Of a stretch of DNA of 64,000 nt, positions 17,665 to 26,479 are shown piece after piece; position 1 is the stretch's first letter, and every line of letters starts with the position of its first letter. Both the position numbers and the translations under genes were made by a program. The stretch lies in the NCBI GenBank assembly GCA_029432775.1, contig JAROAZ010000019.1, positions 52,619-116,618 on the forward strand. The letters run 5' to 3'. Below the pieces are notes generated by a model. The model saw nothing but the letters and a program-made list of their open reading frames with translations, did no database searches and was not told the origin of the DNA. Source of the stretch: Pontiellaceae bacterium B12227. GTDB taxonomy: Bacteria > Verrucomicrobiota > Kiritimatiellia > Kiritimatiellales > Pontiellaceae.

Positions 17665-18722
17665 TGAAGAAACGTAATACAATCGGAATGGATATGGGAG
17701 ATCGGAACCACACAATCTGCACGCTCGACCCTGACGGTAAAGTGATGTCGCGCAACACGGTTTCCAATACGGCCGCCGCTCTGCGTAAATGCTTTAAGAA
17801 GCTCGATCCTGCGCTATTCGCTATCGAGGCGGGAACCCACTCCGCGTGGGTAAGCCGAGTGCTTGAAGGGATGGGACACGAGGTGCTTGTGGGTAATCCG
17901 CGCAAACTCCGCGTCATCTGGGACAGCGATATAAAGGACGATGTGCGCGATGCCGAGATGCTTGCGCGAATCGCGCGTTTTGACCGGGAACTGCTCTATC
18001 CCATTCATCACCGCAGCCGGGACGCGCAGCTCGATCTGATCAGCATCAATGCGCGGGATCTATTGGTGAAAACCCGATCCATGCAAACCACCCATATACG
18101 AAATGTGGTCAAAGGCTTCGGCGAGCGCATCGCGAAGTGCAGCACCAAAAGCTTCCACAAGCGAGCCCGTGAGGAACTGTCGAGCGAGTTGCTTGAAATG
18201 TTTGAACCCTTGCTCGCATGCCTCGAAGCGCTCAGCGCCAAAATTACGGAATACGATAAGCAGATCGAAAAAACATGCGTTGAAAACTATCCCGAAACCA
18301 AGGTGCTGCGGAATGTGCAGGGCGTTGGTGCGATTACTGCGCTGGCCTATGTACTCACGCTTGAGGATCCAGCGCGGTTTAAAAAGAGCCGGGATGTCGG
18401 CCCCTTTCTGGGACTGGTTCCCAAGCGGGACCAATCCGGGAAAACAGATAAACAGCTGAGCATCACCAAAGCGGGCAATTCAACCTTGCGTCGATTGCTC
18501 GTCGGAAGTGCTCAATATATCCTTGGAGCCTTTGGCCCCGACTGTGAGCTTCGTGAGTTCGGGCTGAACCTGGCCGCACGAGGCGGGAAAAACGCCAAGA
18601 AGCGCGCAACGGTAGCCGTGGCACGCAAGCTCGCCGTAATGCTGCACCGCTTGTGGGTGGATAAAGCCGATTACCAACCCTTTCACCAACAAGTTCATAA
18701 GGAGTTGGAGCAAGCCGCATAG
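17664..18722 (+). CDS. IS110-family DEDD transposase
   Basis: A 352-aa transposase/recombinase. The N-terminal RuvC-like DEDD domain shows D10 (TIGMDMGDRNH), E55 (FAIEAGTHS) and the D93/D96 pair (KDDVRDAEMLA). A coiled-coil-like middle is followed by the C-terminal Transposase_20 domain (VQGVGAITALAYVLTLEDP, GPFLGLVPKRDQSG, ITKAGNSTLRRLLV) holding the catalytic serine region. Members of this family are guided by a bridge RNA encoded in the element's non-coding end. Length is complete, no frameshift is seen, and the start has a strong AAGGAG. The element may be active. Confidence 0.95.
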   Translation: MKKRNTIGMDMGDRNHTICTLDPDGKVMSRNTVSNTAAALRKCFKKLDPALFAIEAGTHSAWVSRVLEGMGHEVLVGNPRKLRVIWDSDIKDDVRDAEMLARIARFDRELLYPIHHRSRDAQLDLISINARDLLVKTRSMQTTHIRNVVKGFGERIAKCSTKSFHKRAREELSSELLEMFEPLLACLEALSAKITEYDKQIEKTCVENYPETKVLRNVQGVGAITALAYVLTLEDPARFKKSRDVGPFLGLVPKRDQSGKTDKQLSITKAGNSTLRRLLVGSAQYILGAFGPDCELREFGLNLAARGGKNAKKRATVAVARKLAVMLHRLWVDKADYQPFHQQVHKELEQAA

Positions 18723-18963
18723 CTTGAGGGAAAAAATCATCAACCAGAACTTAACGAAACCAAGGAGTATGTGACGTAGACCGAAACCAACCTATCCAAT
18801 TAATGTCCCGTCCGGGTGGCTGCGGGAGACGCCTTGAGCAGGAACCAAATGCTTGGGTTCATCAAAAAGCTCGGCACGCAGATGGCAGCGCCCCATGACG
18901 GACCCTACCATGCACCGGATCAAAAGCGGATCCATGAAGAGTGCGAATAAGAGCAAGACGGAA
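18723..18963 (+). ncRNA. Candidate bridge-RNA region of the IS element
   Basis: 240 bp of non-coding DNA downstream of the transposase, where IS1111-type elements encode their bridge RNA. It contains short stems such as GAACC (18841 region) with GGGTTC, and GGATC with GATCC further on. CTATCC at 18792-18797 is complementary to GGATAG at the right junction (18967-18972), as expected of a guide loop. Boundaries and fold are not established. Confidence 0.4.
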
Positions 18964-19028
18964 ATAGGATAGAACGGAGTCGGAATCCGCCACGCCGGAT
19001 TATTGAATTTGACATGCCTTCTCATAAG

Positions 19029-19058
19029 AGGCGTCTCGCCTGCTCCGCGTAGAGCAGG
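19029..19058. repeat. REP-like hairpins upstream of the GH141 gene
   Basis: AGGCG-TCT-CGCCT (19029-19041) and CCTGCTC (19039-19045) with GAGCAGG (19052-19058) form two overlapping hairpins. The reverse complement resembles the palindrome at 17513. They lie just before the next gene's leader. Confidence 0.45.
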
Positions 19059-19080
19059 AAGAATGAGTGGAGTATTAAAA

Positions 19081-21504
19081 ATGATGATTAAATATATCGC
19101 AGGTATTATATTGTTTTTATCGGTGGGTTGCGCCCACGCAGCGCAACAGGAATTCTATGTCTCGCCGAAGGGCAATGACCGCAATCCGGGAACAAAGGCG
19201 AAGCCGTTCCAATCTCTGGAAAAAGCGCGTGATGCGGTGCGCCGTGTGAACAAAGGCATGAAGGATGACATCGTCGTTCATTTTGCCGGCGGCACGTATG
19301 TCTTTGACGAGACGGTTGAGTTTACTCCGGCGGACTCCGGTATGAACGGAAAGCGGATTATCTACCAGGCCTATGAAGATCATACGCCGGTATTCAGCGG
19401 TGCAACCAAAGTGACCGGTTGGAAGCCGTTTAAGGATGAAATCTATCAGACCAAATTGAACCATTCTTCAAAGCTCCGTTCCTTGTTTGTGAACGGCGAA
19501 CGCGCGTATATGGCTGCCATGACGGCTGACGCTAAGGGTGGCTGGGGTAAATATGAGGTTAGGAAAGGCCAGGCGAACTGGGCGTGGGAAAGCGGTTCCG
19601 CGGAAGACGGTGTCACGTTTGACCAGAGCGATGTTCCAAACCTTGTAAATTCCGAAGATGTCGAGGTGATGCGCAATACGAAGTTTAACTCCCACATTCT
19701 CTGCATTCGCGATGTTACGACGGATGGCGGCAAGCGTGTCTTAAAATTCCAGCAGCCCTATGCGGCCATTGCGATGCGCATTAAATACGGGCGCTATTCG
19801 ACGAAGGGGCCGCATACACTGATGAATGCCTTCGAGTTTCTGGACGAGCCCGGCGAGTTCTATTTTGACCGCAAAAAGAAAACGCTCTACTACATTCCCC
19901 GCGAGGGCGAGGCGTTGGCAACGGCCGAAGTTTATGCACCGCAACTGGGCGAGCTGATTTCGATTCAGGGAAATACGAAGCAGGATCGGGTCAGTAATTT
20001 GACGTTTAAGGGCATCACGTTTGCCAACACCGAATCGGTGCTGCCGGAAGTGGATGGATCGTGTGGTAAATCCACCGTGCAGGCCGCCACCTTTGTGCGC
20101 GCGTTTGACGAGCCGAACTGGCATACCACCGCCTATCGTGCGTACGACACCATGCCCAATGTAATTGCGGTTTCGAGTGCACAGTCCATTCGGTTCGAGG
20201 ATAATGTCCTGAAGCATATCGGAAACGAGGGGATCGGCTTTATCAACGATGTCGTCGACTCTTCCATCATAGGCAACCTGCTTCTCGACATCGGCGGTTC
20301 CGCTGTCCATGTCGGGCATCCGCAGCATGTCTACGAAGGCGATGACCACGACTACGCCATCTATGCACCGAAGACGGAGGGTGTCTGCCGCAACATCCTC
20401 GTTGAGAATAATGTGATGTACGACATGACTACCATGTTCTACGGCCACGCACCGATCACGGCCTATTTTGTGGACGGCCTGAAAATTGTGAAAAACCACA
20501 TCCAGAAGTGCAACTATACCGCGGTCAGTCTCGGCTGGGGATGGAACAACTTTGACGAAGGCTATTTTCCGGATAATCCCACCACCACCTGCCGCAACAA
20601 CGTATTCAGCTACAACCGCGTCTACGACTGCATGAAAATGCTGCACGACGGCGGCGCGTTTTACACGCTCGGAAGCCAGCCCGATTCGACTTCCGACGGC
20701 AACTATGTCAAAGCGTCCACGACGCACTTCCAGGGTGTCTACCATCCGGACGAAGGAACCGCCTGGTACACAGGCAAGGATTACGTTTTTGAAATCATGC
20801 CCGGTCAGGATAACTTCGAGCTCAACAAGTGGCGCCGCAAGCACGACAACCACTACCGCAACATTTATTCGACCTCCGAGTCTCAAAAGGAAGGTGCGCC
20901 GAACTGCTCGATCACCGATCTGCATGTGGTCCCCAACGGCGACTGGCCTCCAGCCGCGCTGGCGATTATTCGCGCAGCCGGCCCCGAGGCCAAATATCAT
21001 TCTCTGCTGAAAACCATTCCGGGCATCGTCTTTAACGACGCCGAGCGCTACGACACCGACGAGCAGATTGTAGACCCGGCCGCAACCGGTGTGGTGCATG
21101 TTCCGCCGGTCGAGGGAGGGAAGTATGAAGCGGAGCTGGCGAAGCTCAGCGGCGGTGCTAAGGCGGAGAAAAAGCATTCCGGTTTCTCCGGCACGGCCTA
21201 TGTCGGCGGTTTTTACCATACTCCCGGTGCCAAGGTTACCTTCTCGGTGGAGTCCGACGAAATGGGAACCTATGATGTGGTCCTGCGCTATGCTGCCGGC
21301 CACAAAGACAGCACCTGCATCGGCATCTATGTGAATGGCGAGAAGAGCGAAATGTTGACCATCCCGTCCTCCGGCAGCTGGGAAACCTGGGCCTTCCAGA
21401 AGATATCCGTTTTCCTCAAGGCGGGGGTGAACACGGTTTCATTCAAGGCGGAGTCCAAATCACCGGACATCATCAATATCGACTACATTCAGATTTCAAA
21501 TTAA
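19081..21504 (+). CDS. Secreted GH141-like enzyme with C-terminal CBM6/35-like module
   Basis: 807 aa from the ATG at 19081 (GGAG eight bases upstream; an in-frame ATG at 19063 would add six residues). The signal peptide is MMIKYIAGIILFLSVGCAHA, cleaved at AHA or possibly lipidated at Cys. The opening FYVSPKGNDRNPG then KPFQSLEKARDAVRR is the usual start of secreted beta-helix glycan enzymes, and residues to about 660 fit GH141 (FVNGERAYMA near 140, FKGITFANTESVLPEVDG, W-N-N turns). Residues about 680-807 form a beta-sandwich like CBM6/CBM35 (GFSGTAYVGGFY, YDVVLRYAAG, INIDYIQI). Known GH141 activities include alpha-L-fucosidase and xylanase. Paralogue of the gene at position 2, but carrying a CBM instead of PDZ/discoidin. 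Confidence 0.8.
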   Translation: MMIKYIAGIILFLSVGCAHAAQQEFYVSPKGNDRNPGTKAKPFQSLEKARDAVRRVNKGMKDDIVVHFAGGTYVFDETVEFTPADSGMNGKRIIYQAYEDHTPVFSGATKVTGWKPFKDEIYQTKLNHSSKLRSLFVNGERAYMAAMTADAKGGWGKYEVRKGQANWAWESGSAEDGVTFDQSDVPNLVNSEDVEVMRNTKFNSHILCIRDVTTDGGKRVLKFQQPYAAIAMRIKYGRYSTKGPHTLMNAFEFLDEPGEFYFDRKKKTLYYIPREGEALATAEVYAPQLGELISIQGNTKQDRVSNLTFKGITFANTESVLPEVDGSCGKSTVQAATFVRAFDEPNWHTTAYRAYDTMPNVIAVSSAQSIRFEDNVLKHIGNEGIGFINDVVDSSIIGNLLLDIGGSAVHVGHPQHVYEGDDHDYAIYAPKTEGVCRNILVENNVMYDMTTMFYGHAPITAYFVDGLKIVKNHIQKCNYTAVSLGWGWNNFDEGYFPDNPTTTCRNNVFSYNRVYDCMKMLHDGGAFYTLGSQPDSTSDGNYVKASTTHFQGVYHPDEGTAWYTGKDYVFEIMPGQDNFELNKWRRKHDNHYRNIYSTSESQKEGAPNCSITDLHVVPNGDWPPAALAIIRAAGPEAKYHSLLKTIPGIVFNDAERYDTDEQIVDPAATGVVHVPPVEGGKYEAELAKLSGGAKAEKKHSGFSGTAYVGGFYHTPGAKVTFSVESDEMGTYDVVLRYAAGHKDSTCIGIYVNGEKSEMLTIPSSGSWETWAFQKISVFLKAGVNTVSFKAESKSPDIINIDYIQISN

Positions 21505-21623
21505 ACCGCCCTCCGGAATAAAATGTCCGGTTGCTGCGGGGGTTAACAAGGTAACTCCTGGGTCCGTTGAGTTTTCTTTGCATCGCTGTTTTCATATTCG
21601 GTTAAAAGGAGCGTACTGAAAAG

Positions 21624-21638
21624 TTCCAACCATTGGAA
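21624..21638. repeat. Intergenic TTCCA-N5-TGGAA palindrome
   Basis: Exact copy of the dispersed palindrome (spacer ACCAT) 38 bp upstream of the next start codon. The rest of the 171-bp gap shows no other feature. Confidence 0.8.
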
Positions 21639-21675
21639 ATCAGGTTGGCCCAGCAACTCAGGAAAGGTTTAGCGG

Positions 21676-22656
21676 ATGAAAGATCGAATCAATTTGAAAC
21701 AGGTCGGTGTATGTCTGGCGTTGATTTTTGCCGGGAGCGGCATTGAGGCTTCGGCGGTCATTAAGTGGGATGGCGGAGACGAAAGCAGTCGTTTCGCGGC
21801 GGGAAAAAACTGGGAAGGCGATGCCGTTCCGGGCAAGGAGGATACGCTGGAAATCGGCGGAGCCGTTGCCGTATTGGTGGACTGCGATGCCAACTGCAAC
21901 CGGTTAACGCTTGATCAGGCTGCGGTCCTGAATATTGAAACGGGATTGCTGCGCAGTTCGATGCCCGGGAATACGCGTACAGATTTTATAGGCCGGGGCA
22001 GTGCTGCCACAGTCAACCAATCGGGCGGTACCTACGACATTGGTCACCGGTTGCACATCGGCAGCGCCCCCGGGGGCAACGGAATATATAATATTTCGGA
22101 GGGTGAGCTGGTGGTTTCCCGGGGTGGAAATTCTGCGTTAGACACGTCGAAAGGAACGGCCTCGCTGGAGCTTGGCGATGCCGATGCATCGGGCAGCCTG
22201 AACATTGCCGGTGGCAGTGTGCAGACCCGTGTCGGGGCCGTGATCAGTCCCAACGGTGTGTTCCATGTAATGGGGACGGGCGCGTCTTTCATTGGTATCG
22301 GCAGCAATGGAAAATGTGATGGAAGCTGGATTCAGCAGGCGGGGGGGACCTTGCGTGTGGATATTGATGAAACGGAAGCCGGTATCACTAAAATTCTGGT
22401 AGATCATGTGGACGGCACCGGTGATGGCGGAGCCCATGTTGTTTTTGAAGAAGGGGCGCTGCTGGATGTCCGTTTTCTGAACGGGAAGAATCTCGGCTCC
22501 TTTGTTGTGATGGAATGGGAAGGGGACGTGACCGATAACGGGCTGAAGTTTGCTCCGGGAGTGGATCCCTATGAGTGGAGTTTCCATATTGATGAAGCCC
22601 GCAAGCGCCTGGTGGTGCAAACCCGTAAGCAGAAAATGCTGGGGCTGCTGCTTTAA
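21676..22656 (+). CDS. Secreted beta-repeat protein, autotransporter-passenger-like
   Basis: Function not recognised. 326 aa with a signal peptide (VGVCLALIFAGSGIEASA, cleavage before VIKWDGG). The mature part starts WDGGDESSRFAAGKNWEGDAVPG, the opening common to secreted autotransporter-like proteins with repeated beta-strands, followed by Gly/Ser/Asn-rich strands (VNQSGGTYDIGHRLHIG, YNISEGELVVSRGG, LNIAGGSVQTRVG) spaced about 25-30 residues. This suggests a beta-solenoid stalk. There is no beta-barrel or PEP-CTERM tail. The ribosome site AGGAAAGG lies upstream of the ATG at 21676. A truncated relative sits at 24748, and the first 80 residues of the esterase at 54589 look alike. Perhaps a surface or matrix protein. 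Confidence 0.7.
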   Translation: MKDRINLKQVGVCLALIFAGSGIEASAVIKWDGGDESSRFAAGKNWEGDAVPGKEDTLEIGGAVAVLVDCDANCNRLTLDQAAVLNIETGLLRSSMPGNTRTDFIGRGSAATVNQSGGTYDIGHRLHIGSAPGGNGIYNISEGELVVSRGGNSALDTSKGTASLELGDADASGSLNIAGGSVQTRVGAVISPNGVFHVMGTGASFIGIGSNGKCDGSWIQQAGGTLRVDIDETEAGITKILVDHVDGTGDGGAHVVFEEGALLDVRFLNGKNLGSFVVMEWEGDVTDNGLKFAPGVDPYEWSFHIDEARKRLVVQTRKQKMLGLLL

Positions 22657-22776
22657 TTGCAACAATCTGCAGCGGCAGAATGCAGCGATGTTCAGTAGGC
22701 CCCATGTTTTTTACCGCCCTTAGTAGGTATTCTGTTATAGCCTGAACTGAATTTAACGAAGAGTGTTGGGTCATAA

Positions 22777-22842
22777 ATGAGTACCTATGAATACTTTGTG
22801 ATCGGAGTATATCTGGTTTTCATGCTTTCGCTGGGGCCAATT
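22777..22842 (+). pseudogene. Amputated 5' end of a sodium:solute symporter gene
   Basis: After a plausible ribosome site, the ATG at 22777 starts a 22-residue stretch MSTYEYFVIGVYLVFMLSLG, which matches the first helix of SSS-family Na+/sugar symporters. Similarity stops abruptly at the next few codons. The frame stays open into the following beta-helix gene, so a longer fusion protein is formally possible. The 5' leader of a lost transporter is the simplest reading. Confidence 0.5.
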
Positions 22843-22935
22843 ACAGCCGATCTGAAAGGCCTCATTGCTGTACGCATAAAACCAGTTTCCAGGGATTGGA
22901 AAAGGCAGCGTGCCTGTCCTGCATTGAGAGGTGAT

Positions 22936-24501
22936 ATGATGAAAAAGTTTATTTTGTTTATGATGGTCTGTGCGGCCGGTTTTGCCGGGGTGTATTATTT
23001 CATGGAACAGAAAACAGCGCCGGAGACAGCACCGGCGTTGAAGACAACTCCGGTTCCGGACCCGGTTCCTGTGCCGGCTCCTGCAGAGGAAACGGCCTCT
23101 AAACCTGAATCGATCCCTGAACCTCAACCGACTCCTGAACCTGAGTCCGAACCGGTTACGTACGACTTTGAAGTCCGCCAGGGATATAAGGTGATCTCCT
23201 CGCTGGATGAGCTGGCGGAATATGCGGCGAAGGACGGTAATAAAATTCGTATGAAGCCGGGGACCTATGAGGTCAAGAAGACGTATTATGCCGACGACCC
23301 CAAAATTATTTTTAACTTCAGCGGTTCGGACAATACCTTTGATCTGACCGATGTGCGGATTGAAATCGATACGCAGGTTTATGCGGACATGCCGAACACA
23401 AAGGATGTGCATGGCTATATGGGATTCAACATGGTTGGCGATCACATCACGATCCTCGGAGGAGAATTTGAGGATATCGGCGAAAAAGTGGGGCCGCGCG
23501 GGGCGAATGAGTTTGTGATTATGGGCAACGATTTCACGATGAAGGGCAGTTCGGTTACAATCCGCGGCTCATCACCCTACGGCTATGGCGATATGTATGG
23601 AAAAGGGCGTGGTGCCTTTGTCCGGCTGCAGAAGCATGCGCTGATGTCGGTTATGGGCGATCGCATCCTGATTGAAGATTGCGACTTCAAGGTGTTCACC
23701 TACGGCCACGGTATTCATATGCACGGTTCGCAGGATAATGTTTTCCGCAATGTAAAGATGCTGGGGGCGATGCGCCTGACGGATGAAATCTACAAGGAAA
23801 AAACCGGGCCGGCCGCCAAGCACGATTATAAGATCATGTTTCCGCCGTGGATGCAGGGGGAGAAAATTCCGAAAGGGGAAATGCTGAGCCTGACGGAGGA
23901 TGGGATCCGGGCCTATGTCCGGGGCACGAACAAGGAGGGTGAAACGCGCAATACCGGCCACGTTACCATTGAAAACTGCACCATCGTTCGCATGCGTGGC
24001 GCAGTTGCTCTGGCAGCGGCATCGAGTGCAACGGTGACGGATACCACGGTGCGGGAATCGGCCGGCGCATACGGACTTCCTTCCAACTGCACGGTACGCC
24101 GGTGCAAGGGCGATGCCTCCTACGGTCCGTTGGTCTATATTCCATACAGCAACCGCCGGAACGCGGATGTCGAGCTGGAACTGGTAGAGACGGATAAAGA
24201 TTCGGGCGACCATAATTTGGCAAATATCGTGGGAAGTAATCACAGAATTAAGATCACCTATGCAGGAAAAACGCGCCCGAAGAGCCAGCGTCAGATCGTG
24301 CTCGGTTCAACCGGGGATCGCTACCGGGATGACAACACCGATGAGAAAGAGTTGCGCGAGAAAAACTATGCGCGGGCCGTCACCTTAATTAATGAAACAC
24401 CGCATCCGGTCTATCTGACAGAGTTCTCATCCAGCTGCGAAGTGATTTCCCGCGGATCCGTGAAAGACCGCGGAGATGATAATGATAAAGAAAGACCTTA
24501 A
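22936..24501 (+). CDS. Membrane-anchored right-handed beta-helix protein
   Basis: 521 aa from the ATG at 22936 (GAGAGGTG upstream); a start at 22777 would add 53 residues including a symporter-like helix. An N-terminal hydrophobic segment (FILFMMVCAAGFAGVYYF) anchors it. A Pro/Glu linker (residues about 28-75) leads to a parallel beta-helix body (IRMKPGTYEVKKTYY, NTFDLTDVRIEIDT, ENCTIVRMRGAVALAAAS), as in pectate-lyase-like and other polysaccharide enzymes. It is a clear paralogue of the protein at 29740: both share SSPYGYGD-x-x-GKG, NTF-x-L-x-x-V-x-x-E-x-DT and a C-terminal TLINET-x-x-P line. Catalytic residues are not identifiable; binding or structural roles are possible. Confidence 0.75.
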   Translation: MMKKFILFMMVCAAGFAGVYYFMEQKTAPETAPALKTTPVPDPVPVPAPAEETASKPESIPEPQPTPEPESEPVTYDFEVRQGYKVISSLDELAEYAAKDGNKIRMKPGTYEVKKTYYADDPKIIFNFSGSDNTFDLTDVRIEIDTQVYADMPNTKDVHGYMGFNMVGDHITILGGEFEDIGEKVGPRGANEFVIMGNDFTMKGSSVTIRGSSPYGYGDMYGKGRGAFVRLQKHALMSVMGDRILIEDCDFKVFTYGHGIHMHGSQDNVFRNVKMLGAMRLTDEIYKEKTGPAAKHDYKIMFPPWMQGEKIPKGEMLSLTEDGIRAYVRGTNKEGETRNTGHVTIENCTIVRMRGAVALAAASSATVTDTTVRESAGAYGLPSNCTVRRCKGDASYGPLVYIPYSNRRNADVELELVETDKDSGDHNLANIVGSNHRIKITYAGKTRPKSQRQIVLGSTGDRYRDDNTDEKELREKNYARAVTLINETPHPVYLTEFSSSCEVISRGSVKDRGDDNDKERP

Positions 24502-24747
24502 ATACTTGGGTAAATAGCGATGAGGGTCATGAGTCGAGGTCGGCCTTTCTTCGCAGCACCTTTATCTTCCATGTCTTTTCGCCGTTTTGTTCCGGGTGGA
24601 GGATCACTTTACGAGTGTCTGCTGGGCCATTGCATCGCCCTGAATCGATCACCTGTAATCGGAGTTAACTTGGAAACCCGTGACGGGTGCCCCTTTTCAG
24701 CCGCTTTGTAGTATATCTAACAGTCTTACCATAGGGGCGTAACCGAC
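24502..24747. other. Gap without recognisable gene
   Basis: A 246-bp stretch with only a small unsupported open frame (24520-24711, unusual Arg/Phe-rich composition) and a short ACCCG-TGA-CGGGT hairpin near 24677. I see no gene, RNA or operator here that I can support. Confidence 0.5.
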
Positions 24748-24918
24748 ATGAGATTGAAAGTCATTATCAGGAACTGGATTTTTTCTGTGGCGCTAGGGTG
24801 CTCGGCATCTGTGCTTGCTGTGGATTTCGTGTGGGATAACAGCGAAGGAGATCAGAATTTTGCAGATTCTCTGAACTGGGTAGGGGATGCCGGGTTCATA
24901 AAGGTTGAGGTGCAGTGA
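24748..24918 (+). pseudogene. Truncated secreted beta-repeat protein
   Basis: 56 codons from the ATG at 24748 to the TGA at 24916. A signal peptide (IIRNWIFSVALGCSASVLA) is followed by VDFVWDNSEGDQNFADSLNW, the same opening as the protein at 21676 (signal peptide, then W-D-x-x-E/D-x-x-x-x-F-A-x-x-x-N-W). Similarity ends after VGDAG, then a few unrelated codons and a stop. It is a beheaded remnant. The junction is followed by a 33-bp segment (24916-24948) resembling the DNA right of the IS element at 18968. Confidence 0.6.
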
Positions 24919-25026
24919 TAGAACGGAAGTGGCAATGGCTTGCCGGATTGGAGAGCGGCCCATCGGGTTCAATACTTCATCCACTACCTGGCCGAAGATG
25001 ATAAAAGATTAAATGAAATATGCTTA

Positions 25027-26388
25027 ATGACTGATGACGCGAAAACAAAATATGATGTAATCGTTGTGGGCGGCGGGATCTCCGGTGCCATGGCGGGAAT
25101 CGGCGCGGCGCGCGCCGGGGCGAAGGTGCTTGTGGTGGAGCAGTATGGCTTTTTGGGCGGTATGTTAACCGCTGCCGGTGTGGGGCCGATGATGACGTTC
25201 CATGCCGGAGATGAGCAGGTGATACAGGGATCGACCGGTGAGCTGATCGACCGATTGGAAAAGAAGGGGCAGTCGCCGGGGCATGTTTTTGACACCACCG
25301 GATTCACCTATACCGTCACACCTTTTGATGTCGAAGGCATGAAGCGTGAATTGGAGTTGATGCTGACGGAATCGGGCGGTGAGGTGCTCTTTCACGCGAT
25401 GCTGGCCTCTGTGGAGGTGAATGAGGGGCGTGTTGAGTCGATCACGGTTTGCACCAAGTCCGGCTTGATGCAACTTCGGGCTGAGGTATTTGTGGATGCT
25501 ACCGGCGATGCGGATGTGGCCTTCCATGCCGGGGTTGAATGCACGAAAGGGCGCGAGTCCGACGGAGCCTGCCAGCCGATGACCATGAAGATGCGCATGA
25601 TGAATGTGGATATTCAGGAAATCCGTGAATACATCAAAAATAATCCGGACGAATTTCCGCGCCTCGAAGGCGATGTGAATAAGGTCGATAAAGGCGCGCG
25701 CCTTTCGATTGGTGGATTTGTGAAGACGCTGGCAAAGGGGCGGGCAGCTGGCGATTTTAGTTTCCCTCGTGAAGATGTACTTTTCTTCGAAGCGAATGGC
25801 GAAGGGGAAGTGATTGTGAATACGACGCGCATTCTGGGTTTTGATTCCAATGATCCGTGGAGTTTCAGCCTGGCCGAAATGGAAGGTCGCCGGCAGTCGC
25901 TGGAAGTGGATCGTTTCCTGAAAAAATATATTCCGGGGTTTGGAAATTCGGTACTGGTCTATACCGGTCCTCAAATTGGTGTGCGGAGTTCGCGCCAGAT
26001 TAAGGGGCGGTATACACTGACAGGTCCGGATATTCATTCGCGTAAAAGTTTCCCCGATACCATTGCGCACACGGGCTATCCGGTGGATATCCACAGCCCG
26101 GACGGCGAAGGCACAGCCCATGTTAAACCGGAATGGGGAACATTTTGCAGTATTCCCTATCGCTGCCTCGTGAATGAACAAGTAAGAAACCTGATCTCAG
26201 TAGGACGCTGCATTTCGGTGGACTTTGAGGCGCAGGCAGCCGTGCGCACGACTCCCACAATGGGTGCGGTTGGTCAGGCAGGCGGTATTGCATCTGCCCT
26301 TGCTGTCCGATATAGTCTTCAAATTGGAGAAGTGAACCCGGAGCAATTACGGGAAGAGTTACAGCGTCAGGGAAGCTTTCTGGCATAG
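25027..26388 (+). CDS. FAD-dependent oxidoreductase (FAD_oxidored type)
   Basis: 453 aa from the ATG at 25027; an upstream in-frame start at 24940 would add residues unlike the family. The dinucleotide-binding motif VIVVGGGISGAMAGIGAARAG is at residues 10-30, followed by VVEQYGFLGGMLT. VDATGDADVAFHAG near residue 158 is the second FAD motif typical of the FAD-dependent oxidoreductase family (PF12831), and CISVDFEAQAAVRTTPTMGAVGQAGG ends it. Substrate unknown; relatives are common in glycan loci of Planctomycetes and Verrucomicrobiota. No signal peptide is visible. First gene of a compact + strand run to 31745 with gaps of 91, 13, 1 and 5 nt. Confidence 0.88.
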   Translation: MTDDAKTKYDVIVVGGGISGAMAGIGAARAGAKVLVVEQYGFLGGMLTAAGVGPMMTFHAGDEQVIQGSTGELIDRLEKKGQSPGHVFDTTGFTYTVTPFDVEGMKRELELMLTESGGEVLFHAMLASVEVNEGRVESITVCTKSGLMQLRAEVFVDATGDADVAFHAGVECTKGRESDGACQPMTMKMRMMNVDIQEIREYIKNNPDEFPRLEGDVNKVDKGARLSIGGFVKTLAKGRAAGDFSFPREDVLFFEANGEGEVIVNTTRILGFDSNDPWSFSLAEMEGRRQSLEVDRFLKKYIPGFGNSVLVYTGPQIGVRSSRQIKGRYTLTGPDIHSRKSFPDTIAHTGYPVDIHSPDGEGTAHVKPEWGTFCSIPYRCLVNEQVRNLISVGRCISVDFEAQAAVRTTPTMGAVGQAGGIASALAVRYSLQIGEVNPEQLREELQRQGSFLA

Positions 26389-26479
26389 AATACGGCTTCA
26401 TCACTTGAGCGGTAGACTGGTTCAACCTGCCACCTGTGAGAAAGTGCTAAATTTTAGAAAAAATAATTCGGAGTTAAAG

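Larger units (their letters stand above)
17560..18970 (+). mobile_element. IS110-family (IS1111-like) insertion element
   Basis: A single DEDD transposase gene with about 100 bp of non-coding DNA before it and 240 bp after it. A 7-bp direct repeat ATAGGAT at 17560-17566 and 18964-18970 is my best estimate of the ends, giving about 1.4 kb, normal for the family. IS110 elements leave no clear terminal inverted repeats, so the ends are uncertain. The longer non-coding part is on the 3' side, as in the IS1111 group. Confidence 0.6.

Noticed and set aside
18792..19025. 77-codon - strand frame downstream of the transposase
   Set aside because: Lies in the region expected to encode bridge RNA; hydrophobic composition looks accidental and no start site is evident.
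24520..24711. 63-codon + strand frame after the beta-helix gene
   Set aside because: No ribosome site, no similarity to known proteins, irregular composition.
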